DNA of 37,400 nucleotides from Clostridia bacterium (GTDB lineage Bacteria; Bacillota; Clostridia; SK-Y3): the NCBI GenBank assembly GCA_007117465.1, contig SKGK01000150.1, positions 1-37,400 of the forward strand, given 5' to 3'. Shown here piece by piece: positions 1-9,009 of this stretch (the stretch's first letter is position 1; each line of letters opens with the position of its first letter). Below the pieces are notes generated by a model. It was not told the origin of the DNA. It did no database searches and worked only from the letters and a program-made list of their open reading frames with translations. Made by a program: the position numbers and the translations under genes.

Positions 1-2
1 GC

Positions 3-680
3 TCACAAAGCTATTATGATTCTGGCGGATGGCGTGCAAGCTGGGCTGGAGAAGGTGGCGGGGTACTGCTTAATCAAGATCCACATCAGCTGGATTTATG
101 GCAATGGATTTGTGGCATGCCCAAAAAAGTACGTGCATTTTGTGCCTTTGGAAAATACCATGATATCGAAGTAGAAGATGATGTAACGGCATATGTAGAA
201 TATGAAAATGGTGCAACAGGTGTATTTATAACTAGCACTGGAGAGACGCCGGGCACCAATCGCTTTGAAGTGACGGGAGACAGAGGCAAAATCGTCGTTG
301 AAGGCGGCAAGCTTACATTTTGGCGCACACGTATTGGGGAAAGACAATTTAACGCGGAATTTACCGATGGATTTGGAGAGCCTGAGTGCTGGAAATGTGA
401 AGTGCCGATAAAAGGGGAAGAGACAAAACATGTAGGTATCATGACGAACTTTGTAGAGGCAATTTTAAAAGGGACTAAGCTCCTTGCCCCTGGTATTGAA
501 GGAATTCGAGGACTTAGCATTTCAAATGCCATGCATTTATCCGCATGGACAGATGATTGGGTAGAAATGCCGATTGATGAGGATTTGTTTTATGAAGAAT
601 TACAAACGCGCATTAAGACATCCACCTATAAGAAAAAAGAAGCAAATAAAACAACGCTAGATGTGTCAGGAACACATTGA
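3..680 (+). CDS. Gfo/Idh/MocA family oxidoreductase, 5'-truncated by window edge
   Basis: Frame 3 is open from the window edge (SQSYYDSGGWRASWAGEGGGVLLNQDPHQLDLWQWICGMPKKV...). The GGGVLLNQ-HQLDLWQW motif is typical of the Gfo/Idh/MocA C-terminal domain. The supplied ORF at 117 is only an internal Met. Confidence 0.85.
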   Translation, partial: SQSYYDSGGWRASWAGEGGGVLLNQDPHQLDLWQWICGMPKKVRAFCAFGKYHDIEVEDDVTAYVEYENGATGVFITSTGETPGTNRFEVTGDRGKIVVEGGKLTFWRTRIGERQFNAEFTDGFGEPECWKCEVPIKGEETKHVGIMTNFVEAILKGTKLLAPGIEGIRGLSISNAMHLSAWTDDWVEMPIDEDLFYEELQTRIKTSTYKKKEANKTTLDVSGTH

Positions 681-733
681 GAAAGTTTGACAGCAGACAG
701 TCGCTTAGTTCGACAGGAAAAGAGTAAAAGAAG

Positions 734-1756
734 GTGACAGGATTGGAGAAATTAAAGGTAGGCATTATTGGGTGTGGGGCGATTTCGGGGGTGCATGCCG
801 ATGCGATAATGTCTAGTGAAAATGCAGTATTAACGGCAGTTGCTGATATAGATCAAGACGTTTGTAAAGAAGCAGCACAGCGTTATGGTTGTACAGGGTA
901 TACAGATTATTACGATATGATAAGAAGTGAAGCGATAGATGCGGTGCATATCTGTACGCCCCATTATTTGCACGTACCGATGGCGATACAAGCGCTTAAG
1001 GCAGGCAAACATGTAATGGTAGAAAAGCCAATTGCGATAGGGGTAGAAGAAGCGGGAGAACTTATAGAAGTAGCAAAAGCAGCAGGCAAGCATTTAGGAG
1101 TAGCTTTTCAAAATCGCTATAATAATACGTCAAAGCAAGCAAAAGCACTGTTAGAGAAAAAAGCACTTGGAGAGATAAAAGGAATAAAAGGTCTTGTTAC
1201 TTGGTATAGGGATGAAGCATACTACAAGGACAGTAGTTGGCGAGGAAGACATGACACAGAAGGTGGAGGTGTGCTGATCAATCAAGCAATTCACACACTA
1301 GATTTGATGCAGTGGTTTGGTGGAGAGATGCTAGCGATTAAAGGGAATATCGATACGCGCATGTTAGATACGGTCATTGAAGTAGAAGATACCGCAGATG
1401 CTACGGTCTATTATGACAAAGGGGCAGTGGGAATCTTTTATGCTACTAATTGCTTTACTACTAATTCATCGGTGGAGATTGAAATTCATTGTGAAAAAGG
1501 AATGTTAACTATAAAAGATGGTGAACTTACAAAAGTTTGTGATGGTAAAAAGGAAATGGTAGTAGATGACCATCATGACGGTAAATACAAAAGTTACTGG
1601 GGAGATAGCCATAAAAAGCTGATTGAAAGCTTTTATAAAGGGATTATCACAGATGACGAGACATATTATGTTACAGGTGAGCAAAGTATTTGTGCATTAG
1701 AAATGATAAAGGGGATATATGCCTCAGCAAAAACAGGAAAAAAATATTATTTTTAG
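734..1756 (+). CDS. Gfo/Idh/MocA family oxidoreductase
   Basis: GTG start; N-terminal KVGIIGCGAISGVHADAI Rossmann motif, VEKPIAIGVEEA, GGGVLINQAIHTLDLMQW. Confidence 0.9.
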   Translation: MTGLEKLKVGIIGCGAISGVHADAIMSSENAVLTAVADIDQDVCKEAAQRYGCTGYTDYYDMIRSEAIDAVHICTPHYLHVPMAIQALKAGKHVMVEKPIAIGVEEAGELIEVAKAAGKHLGVAFQNRYNNTSKQAKALLEKKALGEIKGIKGLVTWYRDEAYYKDSSWRGRHDTEGGGVLINQAIHTLDLMQWFGGEMLAIKGNIDTRMLDTVIEVEDTADATVYYDKGAVGIFYATNCFTTNSSVEIEIHCEKGMLTIKDGELTKVCDGKKEMVVDDHHDGKYKSYWGDSHKKLIESFYKGIITDDETYYVTGEQSICALEMIKGIYASAKTGKKYYF

Positions 1757-1768
1757 GAGGAATAAGTA

Positions 1769-2536
1769 ATGGCAGATTTAAAGATTGCAGCACAACTTTT
1801 TACATTGAGGGAGTATTTGAAAACACCAGAAGATATAGCGAAAACGCTTAAAAAGGTAAAAGAGATAGGATATGATGCTGTACAAGTATCAGCTATCGGG
1901 CCTATTGATCCGAAAGAACTTAAAGCATTAGTGGATAAAGAGGGATTAACCATTTGTGTTACTCATATACCATATGACCGTTTGTGGAATAATTTGGACG
2001 CTGTAATAGAGGATCATAAATTGTGGGATTGCAAATATGTAGGACTAGGCGCTATGCCAGAAGAGTATAGAGAGAACAAAGAAGGATATGTTAGGTTTGC
2101 AAAAGAAGCATCAGAAGTCGGTAGAAAATTAGCAAAGCATGGGCTTAAGTTTGTATATCATAACCATAATTTTGAATTCCGAAATTTTGATGGACAAACG
2201 GGTATGGACATTCTTTTTAATGAAACCGATCCTGAAGTATTTGATTTTGAATTAGATACGTATTGGGTTCAGGCAGGTGGAGCAGATCCAATTGTTTGGA
2301 TTAAAAAAGTGGCAGGACGTATGGATGTTGTTCATTTTAAAGATATGATGATTGATAAAGAAAGAAAACAGATATTTGCTGAAGTAGGTGAAGGTAACTT
2401 AAACTGGCCAGGTATTATAGCAGCTTGCAAAGAAATTGGCGTAAAATGGGCACCTGTAGAACAAGATAGATGCTTAAGAGATCCATTTGAAAGTTTAGCA
2501 ATTAGCTATAAGAATCTTAAAAAGATGGGATTTTAA
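1769..2536 (+). CDS. sugar phosphate isomerase/epimerase (xylose isomerase-like TIM barrel)
   Basis: AAQLFTLREYLKTPEDIAKTLKKVKEIGYDAVQVS, YHNHNFEF, VHFKDMM motifs; good RBS (aggaggaataagtaatg). Confidence 0.88.
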   Translation: MADLKIAAQLFTLREYLKTPEDIAKTLKKVKEIGYDAVQVSAIGPIDPKELKALVDKEGLTICVTHIPYDRLWNNLDAVIEDHKLWDCKYVGLGAMPEEYRENKEGYVRFAKEASEVGRKLAKHGLKFVYHNHNFEFRNFDGQTGMDILFNETDPEVFDFELDTYWVQAGGADPIVWIKKVAGRMDVVHFKDMMIDKERKQIFAEVGEGNLNWPGIIAACKEIGVKWAPVEQDRCLRDPFESLAISYKNLKKMGF

Positions 2537-2561
2537 TTTCCAACAAATATTATATCAATTG

Positions 2562-2600
2562 AAAAAGACGGACAGCCAATATAGGTTGCCCGTCTTTTTT
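2562..2600. terminator. bidirectional intrinsic terminator between convergent genes
   Basis: aaaaagacggacagcc-aatata-ggttgcccgtctttttt: stem with flanking A/T tracts between the + isomerase and - aroA. Confidence 0.8.
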
Positions 2601-2611
2601 GCCTAAAAGTT

Positions 2612-3889
2612 TTATTTTTGAAGATCTTGCAATAATTTAAAATATCTTGGAAAAGAAATATTTACAGCATCTGCGCCATTTATTTTTGAGGGCCCATTGG
2701 CACATAACGCTGCAATTGACATTGACATCGCAATTCGGTGATCGTTATAGGATTCAAAACAAGCGCTTTTAAAAGCATTTCCGCCATTAATGATCATACC
2801 ATCAGATGTTTCTTCAATATCAATGCCTGCTTTTTTAAGCTCAGTTACTACTGTTTGAATGCGATTAGACTCTTTTACTTTTAATTCTGCCGCATCTTTA
2901 ATGACGGTAGTGCCACAAGCCGCCGCTGCCGCTACTGCAATGATAGGGATCTCATCAATGAGTCGTGGGATAATATCTCCTTCAATAATGGTGCCATGTA
3001 GAGAAGAGGTAGTAACGGTAATGTCTGCTACCTCTTCATTGTTTATAAGTCTTTGGTTAGATAACGCCATTTTTGCTCCCATGGCATTAAGCACATCAAC
3101 AATACCCGTGCGTGTAGGATTCATTCCGATATTTCGAATGGTGATTTCTGAATGGGGCAACATTAATCCAGCCACCATAAAGTATGCTGCAGAAGAAATA
3201 TCTCCAGGAACGGTTATTTTTTGTGCTTCTAATTTAGGATAAGGCATGCAATGAATATCAAGTCCTGATGTGTAAATATCCGCACCAAAATGCGTGAGCA
3301 TGCGCTCAGAATGGTCTCGTGATTTTGCAGGTTCAATCAGGTGCGTTTCACCTTCTGCATACAAACCTGCCAATAAAAGTGCTGATTTTACTTGTGCACT
3401 TGCGATAGGCAGATGGTACGTTATACCTTTTAGTGCGCTTCCGTTGAGGGTAAGGGGACATAAAGTACTCGCTTGTGTCCCTGAAATATCAGCGCCCATC
3501 GTTTTTAAGGGATTAATGACACGATCCATCGGTCTTTTGCGAATGGAAGAATCACCATCTAGGATGGAGCTAAAATGCTGGCCAGCAAGTAGTCCAAGCA
3601 TTAAACGGGTAGTTGTCCCTGAGTTGCCAGTATATAAAATATCAACAGGACATGATAGTCCATGGAGTCCTTTACCAAAAACAAGTACTTTATCTTTTGA
3701 AACGTCAATCTGTATGCCTAATTTGTGAAAACATTTGATGGTATTTAGACAATCTTCACCCATCAAAAACCCATCAATTTCTGTCTTGCCTTGAGCAATT
3801 GCCCCGAGCATAACAGCACGATGTGAAATGGACTTATCGCCAGGAACGGTGATTTCACCTTTTAAATGATTAGTTGGCTGAATGATCAT
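2612..3889 (-). CDS. aroA: 3-phosphoshikimate 1-carboxyvinyltransferase (EPSP synthase)
   Basis: GEITVPGDKSISHRAVMLGAIAQG, YTGNSGTTTRLMLGLLAG, DHRIAMSMSIAAL. Confidence 0.97.
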   Translation of the reverse strand: MIIQPTNHLKGEITVPGDKSISHRAVMLGAIAQGKTEIDGFLMGEDCLNTIKCFHKLGIQIDVSKDKVLVFGKGLHGLSCPVDILYTGNSGTTTRLMLGLLAGQHFSSILDGDSSIRKRPMDRVINPLKTMGADISGTQASTLCPLTLNGSALKGITYHLPIASAQVKSALLLAGLYAEGETHLIEPAKSRDHSERMLTHFGADIYTSGLDIHCMPYPKLEAQKITVPGDISSAAYFMVAGLMLPHSEITIRNIGMNPTRTGIVDVLNAMGAKMALSNQRLINNEEVADITVTTSSLHGTIIEGDIIPRLIDEIPIIAVAAAAACGTTVIKDAAELKVKESNRIQTVVTELKKAGIDIEETSDGMIINGGNAFKSACFESYNDHRIAMSMSIAALCANGPSKINGADAVNISFPRYFKLLQDLQK

Positions 3890-3904
3890 ATTAATAACTC
3901 CTTT

Positions 3905-5005
3905 TTAGTTAGTTCGGACAACAGAATATCCTTGTGCTTGTAAGATTTGCTGTGCCTTTTGTGCACTCTTTACATCTGGCAAGCTGATAATTAAAACGCC
4001 ACCTTCATATTCTCGGTTATTAGAAATATTAAGGTTTTTAATACTAATTGAATGCTCGCCTAAAATTGTTGCGATTTTTCCAATAATACCTGGTTTATCT
4101 ACGACGTCGACAACTAATTCATACATACCAGGAATAAGGCTTGTTTGTTTGGCAGTGAATGTATCGCGGTATTGTTTGGCGCTATCAAATATATCATAAA
4201 CCTGCTCATCATTATGCTGCATAAGAGCCGATTTAAATTCTTCTAATGATTGTATATAATATGTTAGCATCTCAGAGATTGCCGAACTATTACTAGTACA
4301 AATGGTCTGCCACATTTTAGCATTGGAAGATGAAATTCTAGTAATATCTTTAAATCCGCCAGCTGCCAATTTTTGCATATGTTTATCATCCGTATCTAAA
4401 GCACTAACCATATTTACGAGCAGCGCTGAAATGACATGAGGGACATGACTAATCGCACTTGTAACTTTATCGTGTAGACAGGCAGAAAGCGTAATCGTAA
4501 AACTTCCCCATGCCTTTATAAGTGCTTGTAGCACTGAGATATCAACATTAGTACATTTGCTGCAAGGGACAAGTAAGTAATATGCATTTTCAAACAAATG
4601 ACATTTGCTAGCGGTATAGCCTGACTTTTCAGAACCTGCCATAGGATGACCTCCTACAAAACGAAAATTCTGTGGGAGATTTTCAATTTCATTAATAAGT
4701 GCTGATTTTGTGCTGCCTACATCGGTTAGAATACATGTTGGTTTAATAACAGGAAGTAATCTTTTAACCCATCTAGTGGTTTCGTGCACAGGCGTACAAA
4801 TAAAAATAATATCTGATTCGCCTACGTTTGATGTAATGCTTTGCGTACCGTAAGATATAATGTTATCGGCTAATGCCTGCTCAATAGTTGGTAGATGCGT
4901 ATCAATGCCTATGATACAGTCAATCCCGTTTCGCTCCTTTAAGGCTTTGGCAATAGAGCCACCAATCAGACCTAATCCGATAACTGTAACTGTGCCAATA
5001 TTCAT
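3905..5005 (-). CDS. tyrA: prephenate dehydrogenase with C-terminal ACT domain
   Basis: MNIGTVTVIGLGLIGGSIAKALKE; GGHPMAGSEKSGY; ACT-like C-terminus (YELVVDVVDKPGIIGKIATILGEHSISIKNLNI). Start placed at the ATG at 5005 because a strong RBS (aaggaggagg) lies at 5011-5020; the ORF-track start at 5047 extends into the upstream repeat element. Confidence 0.93.
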   Translation of the reverse strand: MNIGTVTVIGLGLIGGSIAKALKERNGIDCIIGIDTHLPTIEQALADNIISYGTQSITSNVGESDIIFICTPVHETTRWVKRLLPVIKPTCILTDVGSTKSALINEIENLPQNFRFVGGHPMAGSEKSGYTASKCHLFENAYYLLVPCSKCTNVDISVLQALIKAWGSFTITLSACLHDKVTSAISHVPHVISALLVNMVSALDTDDKHMQKLAAGGFKDITRISSSNAKMWQTICTSNSSAISEMLTYYIQSLEEFKSALMQHNDEQVYDIFDSAKQYRDTFTAKQTSLIPGMYELVVDVVDKPGIIGKIATILGEHSISIKNLNISNNREYEGGVLIISLPDVKSAQKAQQILQAQGYSVVRTN

Positions 5006-5023
5006 AAAATCCTCCTCCTTTAC

Positions 5024-5410
5024 ATATCTCGTGGTTAGGGCTGTCAAACCCTTTAGCCACGGTATTTTTTACATCGGCTACATGTAGTCGATGTAACTCA
5101 AAATCCATCTGATAGACTATTAAAATCTTGACTTCATGAACCGACTTGGTATGCTGATACAGGCTTGGGAACAGTCTCCACACCTAGCCAAAAAGCAGGC
5201 TAGGTATGAAGCCTGTTGGCACGCTGTGCCAGCCTAGCATACCAGTTCCTAAAGTAAAGACATGAAAAGTCGTTGTCTGTCTTTAGTGCAAACGTTCAAC
5301 ATGGACTACTTCAACTACTATAACTACACACCACGAGATAGGAGTGTAGTCCATGTAAAAAACATGTACATCGACTACTTTAACTACTATATTTTTTAAC
5401 CACGAGATAT
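5024..5410. mobile_element. candidate non-autonomous mobile element / structured non-coding element with 14-bp perfect terminal inverted repeats
   Basis: atatctcgtggtta (5024-5037) and taaccacgagatat (5397-5410) are exact reverse complements. Internal copy of caccacgagata (5329-5340). Paired blocks ACATGGACTACTTCAACTACTAT and ACATCGACTACTTTAACTACTAT. Nested stems 5147-5155/5236-5244, 5159-5166/5209-5216, 5182-5189/5198-5205, 5217-5222/5226-5231, 5255-5262/5278-5285, 5299-5309/5346-5356. No convincing ORF. Confidence 0.6.
5147..5244 (-). ncRNA. multi-stem structured RNA core inside the 387-bp element (strand inferred)
   Basis: Outer stem tggtatgct/agcatacca encloses acaggctt/aagcctgt, which encloses acctagcc/ggctaggt, plus an adjacent tggcac-gct-gtgcca hairpin; all exact complements. 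Strand is taken from the flanking aro genes. Confidence 0.45.
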
Positions 5411-5425
5411 CATTTTACAGTGTAG

Positions 5426-6439
5426 CTAAAAAGTTCTCTCGACAATAGGAGCGAGTTTATGGATGATAACGCAAAGTTCATTAAACTGCTCTGGTGTAAG
5501 AGATTGGGGGCCATCAGATAGTGCATGTCTAGGATCAGGGTGAGCTTCTATGATAAGTCCATCTGCACCCGCAGCGATGGCAGCGCGACTTAAAGGCAAT
5601 ACATATTCCCATTTGCCTGCAGCATGACTAGGGTCTACCATAACAGGCAGATGTGTCTTGCTCTTGATTACAGGAATAGAACTTAAGTCTAACGTGTTGC
5701 GTGTTGCTGTCTCAAACGTGCGAATACCACGTTCGCAGAGCACAACATTATAATTACCCTCACTCATGATATATTCAGCGGCATTAATCCACTCTTCAAT
5801 GGTGGCAGATAAGCCACGTTTTAGTAGTACGGGTTTGTTGGTTTTGCCAAGCTCTCGTAGAAGGTGAAAATTATGCATGTTACGCGCTCCTACCTGAAAC
5901 ATATCAACATATTTATCCGCAATTGCAATAGATTCTAAACTAATAATCTCGGTGATGAGTTTTAGACCAAATTGTTCTTTGGCCTCTTTCATATATTTTA
6001 AACCTGCTTCTTCTAATCCTTGAAATGAATACGGAGAAGTTCTCGGTTTATATGCGCCGCCCCTTAAAAATTGCGCACCAGATTTACAGATAGTCTCGCT
6101 AATGGTTAGTATTTGGTCGCGACTCTCAACAGCACAAGGGCCTCCCATTATTACAAGTTGCTCTCCACCAATTTTCACACCATCTACATCAACAACAGAT
6201 ACTTCTGGTTTAAATGTTTTGCTAGCGAGTTTGTAAGATTCTAAAATGGGAACGAGCTTATCAACGCCTGGCATTAGTTCAAGCGGAACATCACTTAATT
6301 TGCGCTCATTTCCAATGGCGCCAATAATGGTTACCTCAGAACCCTCTGAAATGTGTACACCAAACGATAATTTTTTAAGTACATTACATACGTCTTGTAC
6401 TTGTTTTTCTTCTGAATACGGTTTCATTACAATAATCAT
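5426..6439 (-). CDS. aroF: 3-deoxy-7-phosphoheptulonate synthase (DAHP synthase, AroF/AroA-Bsu type)
   Basis: [83 protein letters not shown]. Confidence 0.95.
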   Translation of the reverse strand: MIIVMKPYSEEKQVQDVCNVLKKLSFGVHISEGSEVTIIGAIGNERKLSDVPLELMPGVDKLVPILESYKLASKTFKPEVSVVDVDGVKIGGEQLVIMGGPCAVESRDQILTISETICKSGAQFLRGGAYKPRTSPYSFQGLEEAGLKYMKEAKEQFGLKLITEIISLESIAIADKYVDMFQVGARNMHNFHLLRELGKTNKPVLLKRGLSATIEEWINAAEYIMSEGNYNVVLCERGIRTFETATRNTLDLSSIPVIKSKTHLPVMVDPSHAAGKWEYVLPLSRAAIAAGADGLIIEAHPDPRHALSDGPQSLTPEQFNELCVIIHKLAPIVERTF

Positions 6440-6461
6440 ATTACCAATCCTTCCTTTCTAC

Positions 6462-6488
6462 TTTGAAAATGAAACGCTCATTTTCAAA
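6462..6488 (-). promoter_or_regulatory. perfect 11-bp inverted repeat in aroF 5' region (operator or RNA hairpin candidate)
   Basis: tttgaaaatga-aacgc-tcattttcaaa; ends 23 nt upstream of the aroF start codon. Confidence 0.45.
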
Positions 6489-6923
6489 TCACTTACTTTT
6501 GAATAGTTTTACCGTTTTTACCATCATACCATACTACTATATCTATTATATAAGAAAAACCGAAAAAAGAAAATAGTATTCAGGTTGTTTTTTGAAAAAA
6601 GACCTGTCGGCATATTATTTCCATGGTTTATTTGATAAATATTGAATAAAATAACACACATTTCGTATATTTATTATAAATTTGCTAAAAAGTATTTTGC
6701 GTATTTTATACAAAATTCCTATAAAAATTTTTCTAATTTTATAAAAAAGTTTTATAAAAAAAAGGAAAAATGGAAAACATATCGAATAATAATATATAGT
6801 AGTCCACGTAGTTTGGCAAAAGCGCAGGAATATATTTGATACTCGCATGATTATTTATGAAATTAGATAGAGATGGAAGTCTTCTATTCTCTACTAAAAT
6901 ATATGATTTAAGGGGGAAAATAT

Positions 6924-8993
6924 ATGAAGCAATATCCAATATCAAAAATTAGAAACGTATGTTTAATGGCTCATGGTGGAGCAGGAAAGACGTCGTTAAC
7001 CGAAGCGATGCTATATAATACAGGCGTATTGGATAGACTAGGTAAAGTGACTGAAGGCAATACGGTAACAGATTATGATGCTGAGGAAACGAAGAGAAAG
7101 GTTTCTATTAATACAGCATTAGCACCTTGTGAGTGGAATGGGAACAAATTAAATATCATCGATACCCCAGGTTATTTTGACTTTGTAGGTGGTGTCATGG
7201 AAGGTGTTCGCGTTGCAGACGCAGCAGTAATTGTTGTGAGTGGAAAGTCTGGTGTATCAGTAGGCACTGAAAAAGCATGGCAGTATGCTGAGCAAAGAAA
7301 ACTCCCTAAGATTGTTTTTGTAAATAAGATGGACGAAGAAAATGCAAATTTTTATACAACATTAGACCAGCTACGAGAAAAATTCGGTAAGACCGTAGCG
7401 CCTTTTCAAGTACCAATCAGAGAAGGAGAGCACTTTGTTGGTTTTGTAAATGTTGTAGATATGAAAGCAAGAAAATTCGATGGCAAGAAGATAGTGGATA
7501 TTCCAATTCCAGATAGTATGGAAGACAATATTGCTCCCGTACGAGAAATGATTCTAGAATCAGTTGCTGAAACAAGTGAGGCACTAATGGAAAAATACTT
7601 TGAAGGAGAAGGATTTACAACAGATGAGATTCATCATGCCCTAAGAGATGGTGTAAAGGAAGGTTCTATAGTACCTGTATTATGTGGTTCTGCGGTACTC
7701 AATACGGGCGTGCAGGTTTTGATGGATGCGATTGCAGAATATTTTCCATCACCAGATGAAACGAGTAATGCTGTTGGCACAAAGCCACAAACAGAAGAAG
7801 CGATAGAGAGAAAACCTGATGCGAAAGAGCCTTTAGCGGCGATTGTATTTAAGACGGTTGCTGACCCATATGTAGGTAAATTATCACTCTTTAAAGTAAT
7901 ATCAGGTACACTATCTAAAGATAGTGTTGTGTATAATTCAAACAAAGATAAGAAAGAAAAAATAGGACATATTTATATATTGCGTGGCAAAAAGCAAATT
8001 GAAGTAGATAGAATCGAAGCAGGTGATATTGGTGCGATAACCAAGCTTGCTAACACAAATACGGGAGATACTTTATGTGATGCTGATAATCCCGTTATAT
8101 TAGAAGGCATTGATCTTCCAAAACCTGTACTAGCAATGGCAATTGTACCGAAAGCCAAAGGGGATGAAGAAAAAATCGGCAGTGGACTTCATCGTTTGGT
8201 AGAGGAAGACCCGACAATTTCGATAGAACAAAATTCAGAAACCCATCAGCAGCTTATTTATGGTATCGGAGAGCAGCACTTAGATATTATCGTTAGCAAA
8301 TTGCAGAATAAATTTGGTGTATCTGTAGATTTAATAACACCTAAAGTGCCTTATAGAGAAACAATTCGTAAAAAAGTAAAAGTAGAAGGTAAACATAAAA
8401 AACAATCTGGTGGACATGGTCAGTATGGACATGTGTGGATTGAGTTTGAACCAGGAGAAATAGAAGATTTAACGTTTGAAGAAAAGATTTTTGGTGGTTC
8501 AGTACCTAAAAACTACATCCCTGCTGTTGAAAAAGGCTTGCGGGAGAGTATGGAAAAAGGGGTTTTAGCAGGATGTCCTGTAGTGAATTTGAAAGCTACT
8601 TTACTAGATGGTTCCTATCACCCTGTAGATTCCTCTGAAATGGCCTTTAAGGTAGCGGCTTCAGTTGCTTATAAAAAGGGATTAGAGCAGGCAGGTGCGG
8701 TGCTATTAGAGCCAGTCATGCATATGGAGGTATTAATACCCGATGATTATATGGGTGACATTATCGGAGACCTTAACAAAAGAAGAGGTCGCGTTATCGG
8801 TATGAATCCGCAAGAAGGTGGTCAGCAGCAAGTGGTAGCAGAAGTGCCGATGGCAGAGATTTTTAAATATGCGACAGATTTGCGTTCTATGACACAAGGA
8901 AGAGGCAGCTTTACAGGTAAATTCGAACGCTACGAAGAAGTGCCTGCAAACATCAGTGAAAAAGTTATTGCAGACGTTAAAAACGAAGAATAA
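6924..8993 (+). CDS. fusA: elongation factor G-like translational GTPase (EF-G paralog type)
   Basis: AHGGAGKTSLTEAMLYNTGVLDRLGKV (P-loop), NIIDTPGYFDFVGGV, FVNKMDEENANF, EF-G domain IV/V motifs (GGHGQYGHVWIEFEPG, DIIGDLNKRRGRVIGM). P-loop is AHGGAGKTSL rather than the canonical EF-G AHIDAGKTT, suggesting a divergent EF-G. Confidence 0.88.
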   Translation: MKQYPISKIRNVCLMAHGGAGKTSLTEAMLYNTGVLDRLGKVTEGNTVTDYDAEETKRKVSINTALAPCEWNGNKLNIIDTPGYFDFVGGVMEGVRVADAAVIVVSGKSGVSVGTEKAWQYAEQRKLPKIVFVNKMDEENANFYTTLDQLREKFGKTVAPFQVPIREGEHFVGFVNVVDMKARKFDGKKIVDIPIPDSMEDNIAPVREMILESVAETSEALMEKYFEGEGFTTDEIHHALRDGVKEGSIVPVLCGSAVLNTGVQVLMDAIAEYFPSPDETSNAVGTKPQTEEAIERKPDAKEPLAAIVFKTVADPYVGKLSLFKVISGTLSKDSVVYNSNKDKKEKIGHIYILRGKKQIEVDRIEAGDIGAITKLANTNTGDTLCDADNPVILEGIDLPKPVLAMAIVPKAKGDEEKIGSGLHRLVEEDPTISIEQNSETHQQLIYGIGEQHLDIIVSKLQNKFGVSVDLITPKVPYRETIRKKVKVEGKHKKQSGGHGQYGHVWIEFEPGEIEDLTFEEKIFGGSVPKNYIPAVEKGLRESMEKGVLAGCPVVNLKATLLDGSYHPVDSSEMAFKVAASVAYKKGLEQAGAVLLEPVMHMEVLIPDDYMGDIIGDLNKRRGRVIGMNPQEGGQQQVVAEVPMAEIFKYATDLRSMTQGRGSFTGKFERYEEVPANISEKVIADVKNEE

Positions 8994-9009
8994 AAGATAA
9001 AGAGTAGCT

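Noticed and set aside
5006-5047. N-terminal extension of tyrA (MTALTTRYVKEEDF)
   Set aside because: It is encoded by element and RBS sequence; the ATG at 5005 has an optimal RBS and matches the usual TyrA N-terminus.
4920-5183. ORF track 4920..5183 (-) and 4860..5087 (+) covering the tyrA 5' region
   Set aside because: They run through the structured repeat element and overlap tyrA in other frames; no recognisable domain and no RBS support.
5024-5410. T-box riboswitch or tRNA in the tyrA-aroF intergenic region
   Set aside because: No AGGGUGGnACCGCG antiterminator and no tRNA T-arm consensus on either strand; stems do not form a cloverleaf.
5024-5410. Group II intron
   Set aside because: No GUGYG 5' end or recognisable domain V hairpin, and too short; the inverted-repeat ends fit a mobile or structured element better.
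6581-6606. caggttgttttttgaaaaaagacctg as a terminator
   Set aside because: Imperfect palindrome dominated by a T/A run in a very AT-rich divergent promoter region; no upstream gene end requires it.
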